DNA of 64,000 nt, from contig NZ_CP085302.1 of the NCBI RefSeq assembly GCF_020700235.1, positions 434,001 to 498,000 on the forward strand. Direction: 5' to 3'. Within the stretch, counting starts at the first letter, position 1. Each line of letters starts with the position of its first letter. Positions 44,172 through 51,784 of the stretch are shown piece by piece. Under the pieces are notes generated by a model. The model saw only the letters and a list, made by a program, of their open reading frames with translations, made no database searches and had not been told where the DNA came from. The position numbers were made by a program, and so were the translations under genes. Source of the DNA: Haladaptatus pallidirubidus. GTDB lineage: Archaea > Halobacteriota > Halobacteria > Halobacteriales > Haladaptataceae.

Positions 44172-44275
44172 GCCAGACGTCCCTCCCGTTCAGCGTCGAT
44201 TTGATCCGATTTTCTGAGGCCGGAAGACAGTACTCCAGTCGCTGGTGCGGTTGTGTCGCGTAATCGCTCGTTCAT
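44168..44275 (-). CDS. 35-residue ORF upstream of nasA
   Basis: ATG at 44275 opens 35 codons, MNERLRDTTAPATGVLSSGL then RKSDQIDAEREGRLA, ending GTGA so that the stop overlaps the GTG start of nasA by four bases. It begins 13 bases after the upstream gene's stop. The small protein is hydrophilic with an acidic and basic C-terminal helix. The junction spacing argues for a translated coupling ORF or small subunit; no family was recognised. Confidence 0.45.
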   Translation of the reverse strand: MNERLRDTTAPATGVLSSGLRKSDQIDAEREGRLA

Positions 44276-44288
44276 TTCTTTTCTCCGA

Positions 44289-44585
44289 CTATCCCCGCAA
44301 CCGAGCAGGACGCTTGTTTCTGTCACCCTCGATAGCCTCCTCCGGTGCCTTCACCAACCTCCACGGCTGCTCGTTCGTGAGGGAGACGCTTTGGGCGTGA
44401 GGTTTGACGTGCGCTACGGCCGTCGAATCGAGTTCAAGGTCGAGCGCCACGGTATCGGGGTCGTCTTTCGACGTCCGCACATCAAGTACGGTCGTTCCCT
44501 CTTCACTCCAGTTAGAACCGTGAACTGATACCTCGACATAATCGAGGGTCGTGTACGCGGTCACGTCGAGCACGCGTCCAGGCAT
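44289..44585 (-). CDS. DUF6360-like protein of the nitrate operon
   Basis: A 98-residue protein starting MPGRVLDVTAYTTLDYVEVS, then VLDVRTSKDDPDTVALDLELD and VKPHAQSVSLTNEQ, which resembles the haloarchaeal DUF6360 family (beta-rich, acidic, unknown role). After the TNEQ segment the usual helical end (ARxLAxxLE) is not recognisable; PWRLVKAPEEAIEGDRNKR may be a diverged or frameshifted tail. It starts two bases after the nirA stop, so it belongs to the nitrate operon. A role beside nitrite reductase is suggested by location only. Confidence 0.65.
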   Translation of the reverse strand: MPGRVLDVTAYTTLDYVEVSVHGSNWSEEGTTVLDVRTSKDDPDTVALDLELDSTAVAHVKPHAQSVSLTNEQPWRLVKAPEEAIEGDRNKRPARLRG

Positions 44586-44587
44586 CG

Positions 44588-46354
44588 TCAGTCGTCCTCC
44601 TCGACCGGTATTCCATCGGGTGTGGTCGGTGCAGGACTTGGTTCATCATCGAACGGATACCACGACTGTTTGGCATCGTTCAAGCAAGGATCTTCATAGC
44701 CCTCGACCTCTTCCGGCATGGCGAGTTCGACAATCGTCTCGTGGCCGGTGGCATCAACCCATTCGCGGAAGGTCTGTCCTTGTTCCCGAAGGGCGGCGAA
44801 GGCCTCGACGAGGTTGCGAATCATGCCCGGTACCTCGTCGGCTGGGACGCGTTGACGAACCCATTCAATGAATGTGGGATTCTCGCTAATCCCCCCGCCG
44901 ACGCCGATATCGAGCGCCTCAACCATCTCACCGTCCTTCCGACCACGCATCCCTTGGATACCGATATCTGCTGTCATCGCTTGTCCACAGTCCGCTGTGC
45001 AGCCGGAGTAGTGGATCTTGATTCTGGAAACATCTTTGGGGAGATCAGTGTTGTCCCGAAGCCAACGCAGCAAACGGGCCATCCGTGCCTTCGTCTCCGT
45101 TAACGCGAGAGAGCAGAACTCTGTGCCTGTACAGGCTATCGCCCCACGGGTGAAGGGATTCGGTTCGGGCTTGTGTTTCTCCAGCAGCGGTTCGTCAAGT
45201 AGGGCCGCGATGTTTCTGTCGGGGACATCCATAATCAGCGGATTCTGCCGACGAGAGAGCCTGACTTCCCCGGAACCATATGTTTCGGCAAGGTTAGCCA
45301 ATTCAATCGCCTCCTCTGCAGGGAGCCGACCGACCGGCACCGAGAGACCAACATAATTTATCCCGTCTTTCTGGTCGTAGACGCCGACGTGATCATGTGC
45401 GCCACGCTGTGTGGGACGGCCGGCGTTGTAAGTATACTCTCCCCGGAAGTTCGTACCGGCGTGTTCGAGGTCGAAGTCAAGACGCTCGTCAAGTGCCTTG
45501 CGGACTGCGTCAGTACCCCACTCATCGACGAAGAAGCGAGCACGGTTCTTTGAGCGGTTCTGACGATTCCCTTCCGTGTGATACAGTTCGACGAAGGCCC
45601 TGACCGTCTCGTATGCTCTCTCCGGGCGGACGAACAGGTCGAGTGACCGAGCGCGACGTGGCTCGCGTCCGCCAAGGCCACCACCGACACGAACGTTGAA
45701 TCCCTTGACTTCCTCGTCGCCAATGAACTTGTGAGCGGGTTCGAGTCCGATATCATTGATTGAGTCTTGGGCGCAGCCTTGGCGACATCCAGTGACGGAG
45801 ATATTGAACTTCCGAGGCATGTTACAGAGCTCATCGTCATCACGGATGCCTGCCTGAATTTCATCGAGTAACTCTCGACTTTCGGCGTACTCATCAGCCT
45901 TTCCTGCAACTGGACAGCCGGATATATTGCGCATAGTGTCCCCTCCTGAGGAACGCGTACTGACACCGACTGCTTCGAGCTGCTCCCAGATCTCTGGGAT
46001 ATCTTCGAGATTAATCCAGTGGAGTTGAATGGATTGGCGCGTGGTGAAGTCGATCCATGCGTCACCGAACTCTGGGTTCTCAACGGGGCCGGTGGCATAT
46101 TCGTTCGCTACCTTTCCGATAGTCCGCAACTGACTGGGTTCGAGCACGCCACCGCAGTTGGTCAGGCGCATCATGAAGTAGCTTTCCTGACCGCTCCGTT
46201 GGTGAAAAATTCCCCAGAATTTGAACCGTGTGAACCACTTCTCCTGCTCTTCGTTGGGGATAGTGTCCCAGCCATGCTCGGCGAACTCGAGAATTTTCTT
46301 GCGAACCTCATCACCGTACATCTCGGCTTTGTAATTTTCCTTTGTATGTATCAT
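44588..46354 (-). CDS. nirA: Ferredoxin-nitrite reductase NirA
   Basis: A 588-residue siroheme enzyme that reduces nitrite to ammonium with six electrons from ferredoxin. Two duplicated halves are seen: RLTNCGGVLEPSQLRTIGKV, SGCPVAGKADEYAESRELLD and GCRQGCAQDSINDIGLEPAH in the first, and the catalytic 4Fe-4S/siroheme ligands in CTGTEFCSLALTETK and SGCTADCGQAMTADIG in the second (pattern C-x5-C then C-x3-C). Length matches NirA. It is the first gene of the nitrate operon, with an AT-rich upstream region. Siroheme supply is suggested by the cobA-like gene at 48980. Confidence 0.93.
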   Translation of the reverse strand: MIHTKENYKAEMYGDEVRKKILEFAEHGWDTIPNEEQEKWFTRFKFWGIFHQRSGQESYFMMRLTNCGGVLEPSQLRTIGKVANEYATGPVENPEFGDAWIDFTTRQSIQLHWINLEDIPEIWEQLEAVGVSTRSSGGDTMRNISGCPVAGKADEYAESRELLDEIQAGIRDDDELCNMPRKFNISVTGCRQGCAQDSINDIGLEPAHKFIGDEEVKGFNVRVGGGLGGREPRRARSLDLFVRPERAYETVRAFVELYHTEGNRQNRSKNRARFFVDEWGTDAVRKALDERLDFDLEHAGTNFRGEYTYNAGRPTQRGAHDHVGVYDQKDGINYVGLSVPVGRLPAEEAIELANLAETYGSGEVRLSRRQNPLIMDVPDRNIAALLDEPLLEKHKPEPNPFTRGAIACTGTEFCSLALTETKARMARLLRWLRDNTDLPKDVSRIKIHYSGCTADCGQAMTADIGIQGMRGRKDGEMVEALDIGVGGGISENPTFIEWVRQRVPADEVPGMIRNLVEAFAALREQGQTFREWVDATGHETIVELAMPEEVEGYEDPCLNDAKQSWYPFDDEPSPAPTTPDGIPVEEDD

Positions 46355-46880
46355 TTTCGATTTTTAGTTTATGAATGTCCATCTACTATTCTACTAATTG
46401 GTTGTTTGTAGCCCATATAGCGTATATCGATGAAAGTGAACTGTTTCAAAAGGCTATTGCTTATATGCCCTAATATTCTCACAATTATAACCGATATCAA
46501 AGATAGTAGCGGAAATATAGCCCAAATGGCTGTAGTAGTGCGAGAGAAATTTAATATATAATCTATACATAGGTACTGTATGGCAGCAAGGGATCTCTAA
46601 ATAAATACTGTTTGAATCAATTATCCAGGTAATTAATCCCGGTTTCGACGTTTTCCCTGGATAACTAACTTTAAAATATGATTCTATGTTATCATATAGA
46701 TGACGCAACTTATCGGAATGCGTGGACTCGCACTGGAACGCCAGTTTCGGCACAAGCGTGCTCATTCGAGAGTCTACTGCGAACTGATAGACGGATGGAT
46801 AGCTAACCATAGCAGAGCCTGCGACACCGCCAGTACGAGTCCGACATGTCGGAGTAATATCTCATGGTTGAAAACATAAT
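46355..46880. other. AT-rich region upstream of nirA
   Basis: About 525 bases, very AT-rich with several TTTATA and AATATATAAT boxes (46540-46610). It probably holds the nitrate operon promoter. A minus-strand frame of 118 codons (46454-46810) has no family character and is taken as chance. Confidence 0.5.
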
Positions 46881-47637
46881 TTATATTAGAGTAGTAAAGC
46901 TCCCTCGGTCAAAATTTTTCGAGATACCGCCGTTCTTCCAGATACTGACGTGGGTCTTGTAATCAGCCCAGTCCGCCCGCTTGGCCTCGACAATCTTTTC
47001 GGTGACGTGTTCTCCCAGTGCCTCCGTAATCACTCCATCGCACTCGAACTCGTCAACCGCCTTGCCGAGACTGCCGGGGAGAGTCGTGATCCCGTACTCC
47101 TCGCGCTTCTCATCGTCGAACTCATAGATATCTTCACGAACAGGATCGCCGGGATCGTGTGGCGTGGTAGTCGCCCGACCCTCCTCATCCGTCTCAAACA
47201 GGAAAATTCGGGTTCGAGACCGAAGCTGACGGTGTAACCCATGCTCTGCTTCCGCGAGAACGCTCTTTAACACTTGCCGTCACCCTTGAATGGGGTGCCG
47301 TCGGTGTTTACAACGTCACAAATAAGGTGGGTGCTCGTAGAATCGCCGTTTGATTGCCACGCGGTACTGCAAGTGTCTCTGGGCGGGTTCGAGCCGCATG
47401 TCGCTCTCCTGGATTCGGATGAATCTCTCGATTGAGGAACCGCCGAACCAGATTTTTCTCTTTGAATGCTTTTTCGACTTGTGACGCTGGGATACTGACA
47501 TTCTTGTCCGTTCCTGTGATGTCCGTAAATTGGAGCCGAATGATGTCGGCGTTGTGTGTATCGATGGCATCAACGATATCCTGTTCCGCTGTTGTAAGCT
47601 CGGTTTCTCTAACTGATGTTAGCTTCCCGTTCGTCAT
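46881..47637 (-). pseudogene. glnA: Glutamine synthetase with a large internal deletion
   Basis: The 5' end is a normal archaeal GlnA start, MTNGKLTSVRETELTTAEQD then IIRLQFTDITGTDKNVSIPA. A frameshift near 47450 leads to RIQESDMRLEP, and another frame gives GDSTSTHLICDVVNTDGTPF. The last frame carries VLKSVLAEAEHGL, then jumps from TTTPHDPG straight to DPVREDIYEFDDEKREEYGI and the true C-terminus EALGEHVTEKIVEAKRADWA. About 230 residues of the catalytic core, including the metal and ATP loops, are missing at a DPG/DDP junction that suggests recombination. It is divergent from lrp, as in intact haloarchaeal loci. Confidence 0.88.
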
Positions 47638-47762
47638 CTTTCTTGATAGTCACTGCTAAATCATCTACTATAAAAGCTCAATGGGTTTGTGCAATTCTTA
47701 TTCTATGGATTACTCCTGGACATCCGTAAAATTCTATAGTAAGGAGATTCTTGAGGGACACG

Positions 47763-48221
47763 ATGACGTACGAAAATCTCGACTTGAAGCTCGTAAATGG
47801 TCTACTTGACGACGGACGGATCAGCCTCCGGAATCTCGCCGAGGATCTCGACGTGTCGGTGACAACAGTCTCGAACCATCTTAGCGACTTGGAGGACACC
47901 GGTGTTATTCAGGGATACTCACCAAAAGTGGATTACAATGCAGTGGGCTACGATGTGACCGCCATTATTCAACTCAAAGTGGAAGGGAACGCACTCCCGG
48001 ACATTACAAACCGACTCCGGGAGCATACTCAGATGATCAGTGTCTACGAGGTGACTGGCAACTATGACATCATCACTATCGGAAAATTCACTAACACCGA
48101 TGGGATGAACAACCAGATCAAGACTCTACTCAGCGATCAAGATATTAAAGAGAGCAATACGAGCGTCGTCCTCAATGCTGCTAGCGAACATGAACAGTTC
48201 ACTCTTGACATCAACGACTAA
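47763..48221 (+). CDS. lrp: Lrp/AsnC-family regulator
   Basis: A 152-residue regulator starting MTYENLDLKLVNGLLDDGRI. The N-terminal HTH includes LRNLAEDLDVSVTTVSNHLS, and the C-terminal RAM (AsnC) domain includes AIIQLKVEGNALPDITNRLR then VYEVTGNYDIITIGKF, the ligand-binding alpha-beta fold. Family members sense amino acids such as glutamine. In haloarchaea an Lrp gene commonly stands divergent to glnA, and here it faces the remains of glnA. It may regulate nitrogen genes in this region, though its partner is broken. Confidence 0.9.
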   Translation: MTYENLDLKLVNGLLDDGRISLRNLAEDLDVSVTTVSNHLSDLEDTGVIQGYSPKVDYNAVGYDVTAIIQLKVEGNALPDITNRLREHTQMISVYEVTGNYDIITIGKFTNTDGMNNQIKTLLSDQDIKESNTSVVLNAASEHEQFTLDIND

Positions 48222-48469
48222 ATCCCATACGTGAAGATTTGCGGGGTGACCATAGTCACCTTCACAGATTAGCCGTCAATCAGTACTGTATGATAGATGT
48301 CGCTGCAGAACTAAAGCATCGTAGCCGATTTTTAATTTCCTCTTTTCCCCGGTATAAGTGGCAATAATTACAGAAATATAGCTAGTATGTGGGTAGATAG
48401 AATCCATTCCTTGCGATATATGCTCATATGAGTAATTTTATACTGATGAGGGGAGATATTAGAACGATG

Positions 48470-48848
48470 CCGACTATAGGATACCTCAACTACGACGTGC
48501 TGGACGACCAGGGCTGGGATATGAACGACGATGACCTGTTCGACAAGGCCGCCGCCGCCGACTTCGACGACGAGGATTATGGCTCGCTCGACGTCAACGA
48601 GGGCGAGTACATCCTCGAGGCCGCTGAGGCGCAAGGGGCCCTTCTCGTGCCGCGCCGGTGCCTGCGCGAATTGCGCAGCCATCCTCTTCGAGGGTGAAAT
48701 CGACATGGACATGCAGCAGATCCTCAGTGAGGAGGAGGTCGAGGAGAAGAACGTTCGTCTGACCTGCATCGGTAGCGCGGCTACCGACGAAGTGCGGATC
48801 GTCTACAACGCGAAGCACCTCGATCACCTGCAAAATCGTGTCATTTAA
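48470..48848 (+). pseudogene. Halophilic 2Fe-2S ferredoxin, frameshifted
   Basis: The first frame gives MPTIGYLNYDVLDDQGWDMN then the acidic halophile domain DDDLFDKAAAADFDDEDYGS and EGEYILEAAEAQG. Relatives continue with a YDWPFSCRAG segment; here a deletion of about 8 bases near 48632 throws the frame off and it ends after PLRG. In the next frame CRAGACANCAAILFEGEIDM, then VRLTCIGSAATDEVRIVYNA and DHLQNRVI complete the protein with all four cluster Cys. It is GC-rich relative to its surroundings. As nitrite and nitrate reductases use ferredoxin, its loss is notable. Confidence 0.85.
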
Positions 48849-48979
48849 TGTTCTGGTTGTAACTCTAGAGACAAATGAATTTCAGAATGGATCAAGTTCT
48901 GACGTTCAAACTACACCCCGTCGTTCAATGAGTAGATCAGAAAGGGCTCGCGAAACAACCTCGAAAGGGAACTGATAAC

Positions 48980-49822
48980 GTGAAAATAGAGACAGGAACT
49001 GTTTACCTGGTTGGCGCCGGGCCAGGTGATCCAGATCTTTTAACAATGAAAGCAGCACGGCTTTTGGGAGACACCGACGTGGTGTTACACGACACACTTG
49101 CAAGCGAGGAGATCGTCGATCGAGCGGCGGCCAGCGCGGAAGTCATCGATGTCGGGAAGAGGCCGGGGTCGGACGGGGAACGGACGACTCAGACCTCCAT
49201 TAACAACCTCATGGTTCAGAAAGCCGAGGAAGGGAAGGACGTCGTCCGGCTCAAAGGTGGTGATCCAGCAGTGTTCGCTCGCGGTGGTGAAGAGATTGAG
49301 CATCTCACTGCCGCGGGAATTGCCTGTGAGTTCGTCCCAGGGATCACGAGTGCTATCGCGGCACCGAGTATCGCAGGTATCCCTGTAACCCACCGCGAAT
49401 ACGCATCCAGTCTCACAATCGTAACTGGGCACGAAGATCCGACAAAGGATAAAAGCGCCCTCAATTGGAGTGCCATCGCTGACAATATTGTGGCTGGTGG
49501 CACGCTCGTCATCCTGATGGGCGTGAGTCATCTAGCCGACAATATTGACAGATTGCGTACAGAAGGCGTCCCTACTCAGACATCCGTTGCAATCGTTGAG
49601 AACGCAACCCGGCCAACTGAGTTCACGGTAAGCGGGACGCTCGACACAATCGTTAAGCAAAGTCGCGACGTCGGTGTTGACCCACCTGCAGTCACTATTG
49701 TTGGTGATGTCGTTTCGATTCGTGAGCAGATCGCAGATTGCAGACAAGACGAATCCGTCCCCCAGTCAATGCACTATCGTAACCAGATATATTCTCTAGT
49801 CTGGAGTGGAAATAAGAAGTAA
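48980..49822 (+). CDS. cobA: Uroporphyrinogen-III C-methyltransferase
   Basis: A 280-residue SAM-dependent methyltransferase starting with GTG. TGTVYLVGAGPGDPDLLTMK (residues 6-25) and VVRLKGGDPAVFARGGEE are the classic SUMT motifs, followed by GITSAIAAPSIAGIPVTHRE, TLVILMGVSHLADNIDRL and ENATRPTEF. It methylates uroporphyrinogen III at C2 and C7 to give precorrin-2, the precursor of the siroheme in NirA. The tail after REQIADCRQ is a short extension. It lies in the same direction as the ferredoxin remnant, 131 bases downstream. Confidence 0.92.
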   Translation: MKIETGTVYLVGAGPGDPDLLTMKAARLLGDTDVVLHDTLASEEIVDRAAASAEVIDVGKRPGSDGERTTQTSINNLMVQKAEEGKDVVRLKGGDPAVFARGGEEIEHLTAAGIACEFVPGITSAIAAPSIAGIPVTHREYASSLTIVTGHEDPTKDKSALNWSAIADNIVAGGTLVILMGVSHLADNIDRLRTEGVPTQTSVAIVENATRPTEFTVSGTLDTIVKQSRDVGVDPPAVTIVGDVVSIREQIADCRQDESVPQSMHYRNQIYSLVWSGNKK

Positions 49823-50336
49823 TGGAGTATATGATGAGAAAGTCCAGTACAGTCAACGATTAATTCGGCAGCGGGCTGCTCAACCACAACAAGTAGTTGT
49901 TCCATAGTACAGAGTACGGATCAAAATCTGATGATTTTTCATCCGAATTGGAACATAAATAGAAATTTTTATTAAATATATTGATATTACTGAGCGCATA
50001 CGTACAATTCTCCCCAACGTAGTTAATGAAGCCATCCGATCTTCGATAATCCCTGTTTCGTGGCGTTTGCACGGATCGTAACTTCATTAACTAGCTACTG
50101 CCATCGGTAGACTTGCTCAATCACCCAAAAGGCATCCACCTAGTTGAATGTCGATACATCCGTCGTGTGGTGTTTCCTTTCCAGTAGAGGCGGCCGGGTT
50201 AGTGACTTGTCACGGAGGTCAGCTTCAATCGTCTTGAAGGAGTTACCCTTCCGTTTCTGGCGAAATTCAGGTGAACGTGAATGCCGTAAAACTACTGATG
50301 CTCATAGTCGTCATTTAGTTTGACAGAGGTCGGAAA
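49823..50336. other. Intergenic, no gene seen
   Basis: About 510 bases, AT-rich to 50050. No family-like frame. It lies between the methyltransferase and the broken glnK2, so it may include remains of genes lost with amt2-glnK2. Confidence 0.45.
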
Positions 50337-50668
50337 TCAGACGGCTTCCCGTCCTCTGTTGCCTGTCCGAACCTGATACGTATCCGATACTGGCGAGGTG
50401 AATATTTACCGTCGCCTGGTTTATCTGTATATGCGGCATCGCTGATTACATCGACGACGTCGTCAGCTGGTATATCAGCCACAATACATTCGATCTTCAC
50501 CTTTTGATGGAGATCGACAGTGAATTACTCGCCACTGTCCTTTTTTGCAGACTGACTACCCCGACTATTTACATCCGTTACTGTGAGACTTGGGGCGCCA
50601 GCTTGAGACAGCGCCTCCTTTGCTTCACCGAGTTTGTCTGGGCGTACGATGGCGGTGACCAGTTTAAT
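50337..50668 (-). pseudogene. Second glnK copy, broken
   Basis: Read on the minus strand: GIKLVTAIVRPDKLGEAKEA, LSQAGAPSLTVTDVNSRGSQ, SAKKDSGE then a TAA within the T-loop just before the Tyr position, FTVDLHQKVKIECIVADIPA, AAYTDKPGDGK, and after a second frameshift near 50410 the end PVSDTYQVRTGNRGREAV. All parts of a PII protein are present but a nonsense codon and a frameshift interrupt it. It follows the amt2 remnant, repeating the intact amt-glnK order at 33.6-35.3 kb. Confidence 0.8.
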
Positions 50669-50705
50669 ACCGCCGTCGTTCGGCAAACCGCCGTCCGTTC
50701 GGAAT

Positions 50706-51340
50706 GAACCTCCATCCGTGATTGGATCTGTCCACCGAACTCGGGATAAGTATCGATGCCGTGTTCAGAGACATCGAGTCCGTCTCGTTCGTGTTTAGGT
50801 GTAACTCGTGCCTGACCAAGTATCTTCGCGATGGTGAATACGAGATGGGTCGCGACAACGGTCCAAATTGTAATTACGAGAACACCAAGCATCTGCGCAG
50901 CGAGCGCGTCAACAGTGAATCCCTCTGTCGAAACGAAGGAGAATGTGAGTATTCCCAATACACCAGCTGATCCGTGAACTGGAAAGACCGCACATACGTC
51001 GTCAAATTTCAGCCGATTTTCGACGAATTCAAAAACGAGTGGAAGTTGTATACCTGCGAGGAGACCGACGACGATACCGCCTGGCCAAGTGATAGCATCG
51101 GCGATCCCAGTAATACCGACAAGCCCTGCGAGTAGGCCATTAGCAACGTAGAGTGTGTCGACTTTTCCCGTTCTAAATAAGGCGATTCCACCAGCACCAA
51201 GCGTCCCAGCGGCCATTTCGAGCGTCGTAATGAGAGCCATGCGATCAACGTAGCTGAAATCGCCAAGCATGAGCGTATCACCTTCGGTAGCAAAAACCGT
51301 CGCGGCGGTTCCGACATTAAACCCGTACAGCCGTTGGCTA
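50706..51340 (-). pseudogene. Second amt copy, C-terminal half only
   Basis: The frame starts inside the protein at RLYGFNVGTAATVFATEGDT, continues with NGLLAGLVGITGIADAITWP and DDVCAVFPVHGSAGVLGILT (second pore His), and ends with HGIDTYPEFGG. This is the last 55 percent of an Amt protein. The first five or six helices with the first pore His are missing, replaced upstream of about 51340 by unrelated sequence. It is clearly a truncated paralogue of the amt gene at 33941. Confidence 0.85.
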
Positions 51341-51784
51341 CCTAGAGGACGTACTCGCTGCGCGCCAAACTGTGGAGTCTCACTGTATCGAACGGAAGGT
51401 CGAAATATCGGGCAAACGGGCCAGAAGGGCCTCCTCATCGAAAAGATTAGTGCCAATTCGTAGACAGTCAACAATATACGCTGCGAACAAGCTCAGAAAA
51501 GCATTCGCGCAGCCTCGTCGACGATCTTGCTTTGGAGACGCTTGCTCAGCGCGAAACTTAGCCAGCTGATCGAGCCAACTCAAAGTTATCTTGTACTGCA
51601 GTAGGAACAATAGCTTTCTTGTGTTGTCTTTTGCCAGGTTGTACAGAACACTATTGTTCATAAAACTGCAGTCCTCTTCGACCATACTATGAGTATAAGG
51701 TTAATCTATTTTCCTATAATGGCATTAATATACATTTAGCAATTCAGGGTTAGCCTCTTGTAGTCGCTTGGAAATGATTCACTC
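51341..51784. other. Unrelated sequence at the broken end of amt2
   Basis: Homology to Amt stops near 51340. The following stretch holds a minus-strand frame of 101 codons (51380-51685) with no recognised family, possibly part of an element that replaced the amt2 5' half. The AT-rich 51690-51770 segment (TATTTTCCTATAATGG, TATACATTTAG) probably contains the gltB promoter. Confidence 0.45.

Noticed and set aside
46454..46810. AT-rich minus-strand frame of 118 codons upstream of nirA
   Set aside because: No domain pattern and it covers the likely promoter region; treated as chance.
51380..51685. 101-codon minus-strand frame as a transposase
   Set aside because: It sits where amt2 is broken, but no DDE or HUH motif or terminal repeats were found.
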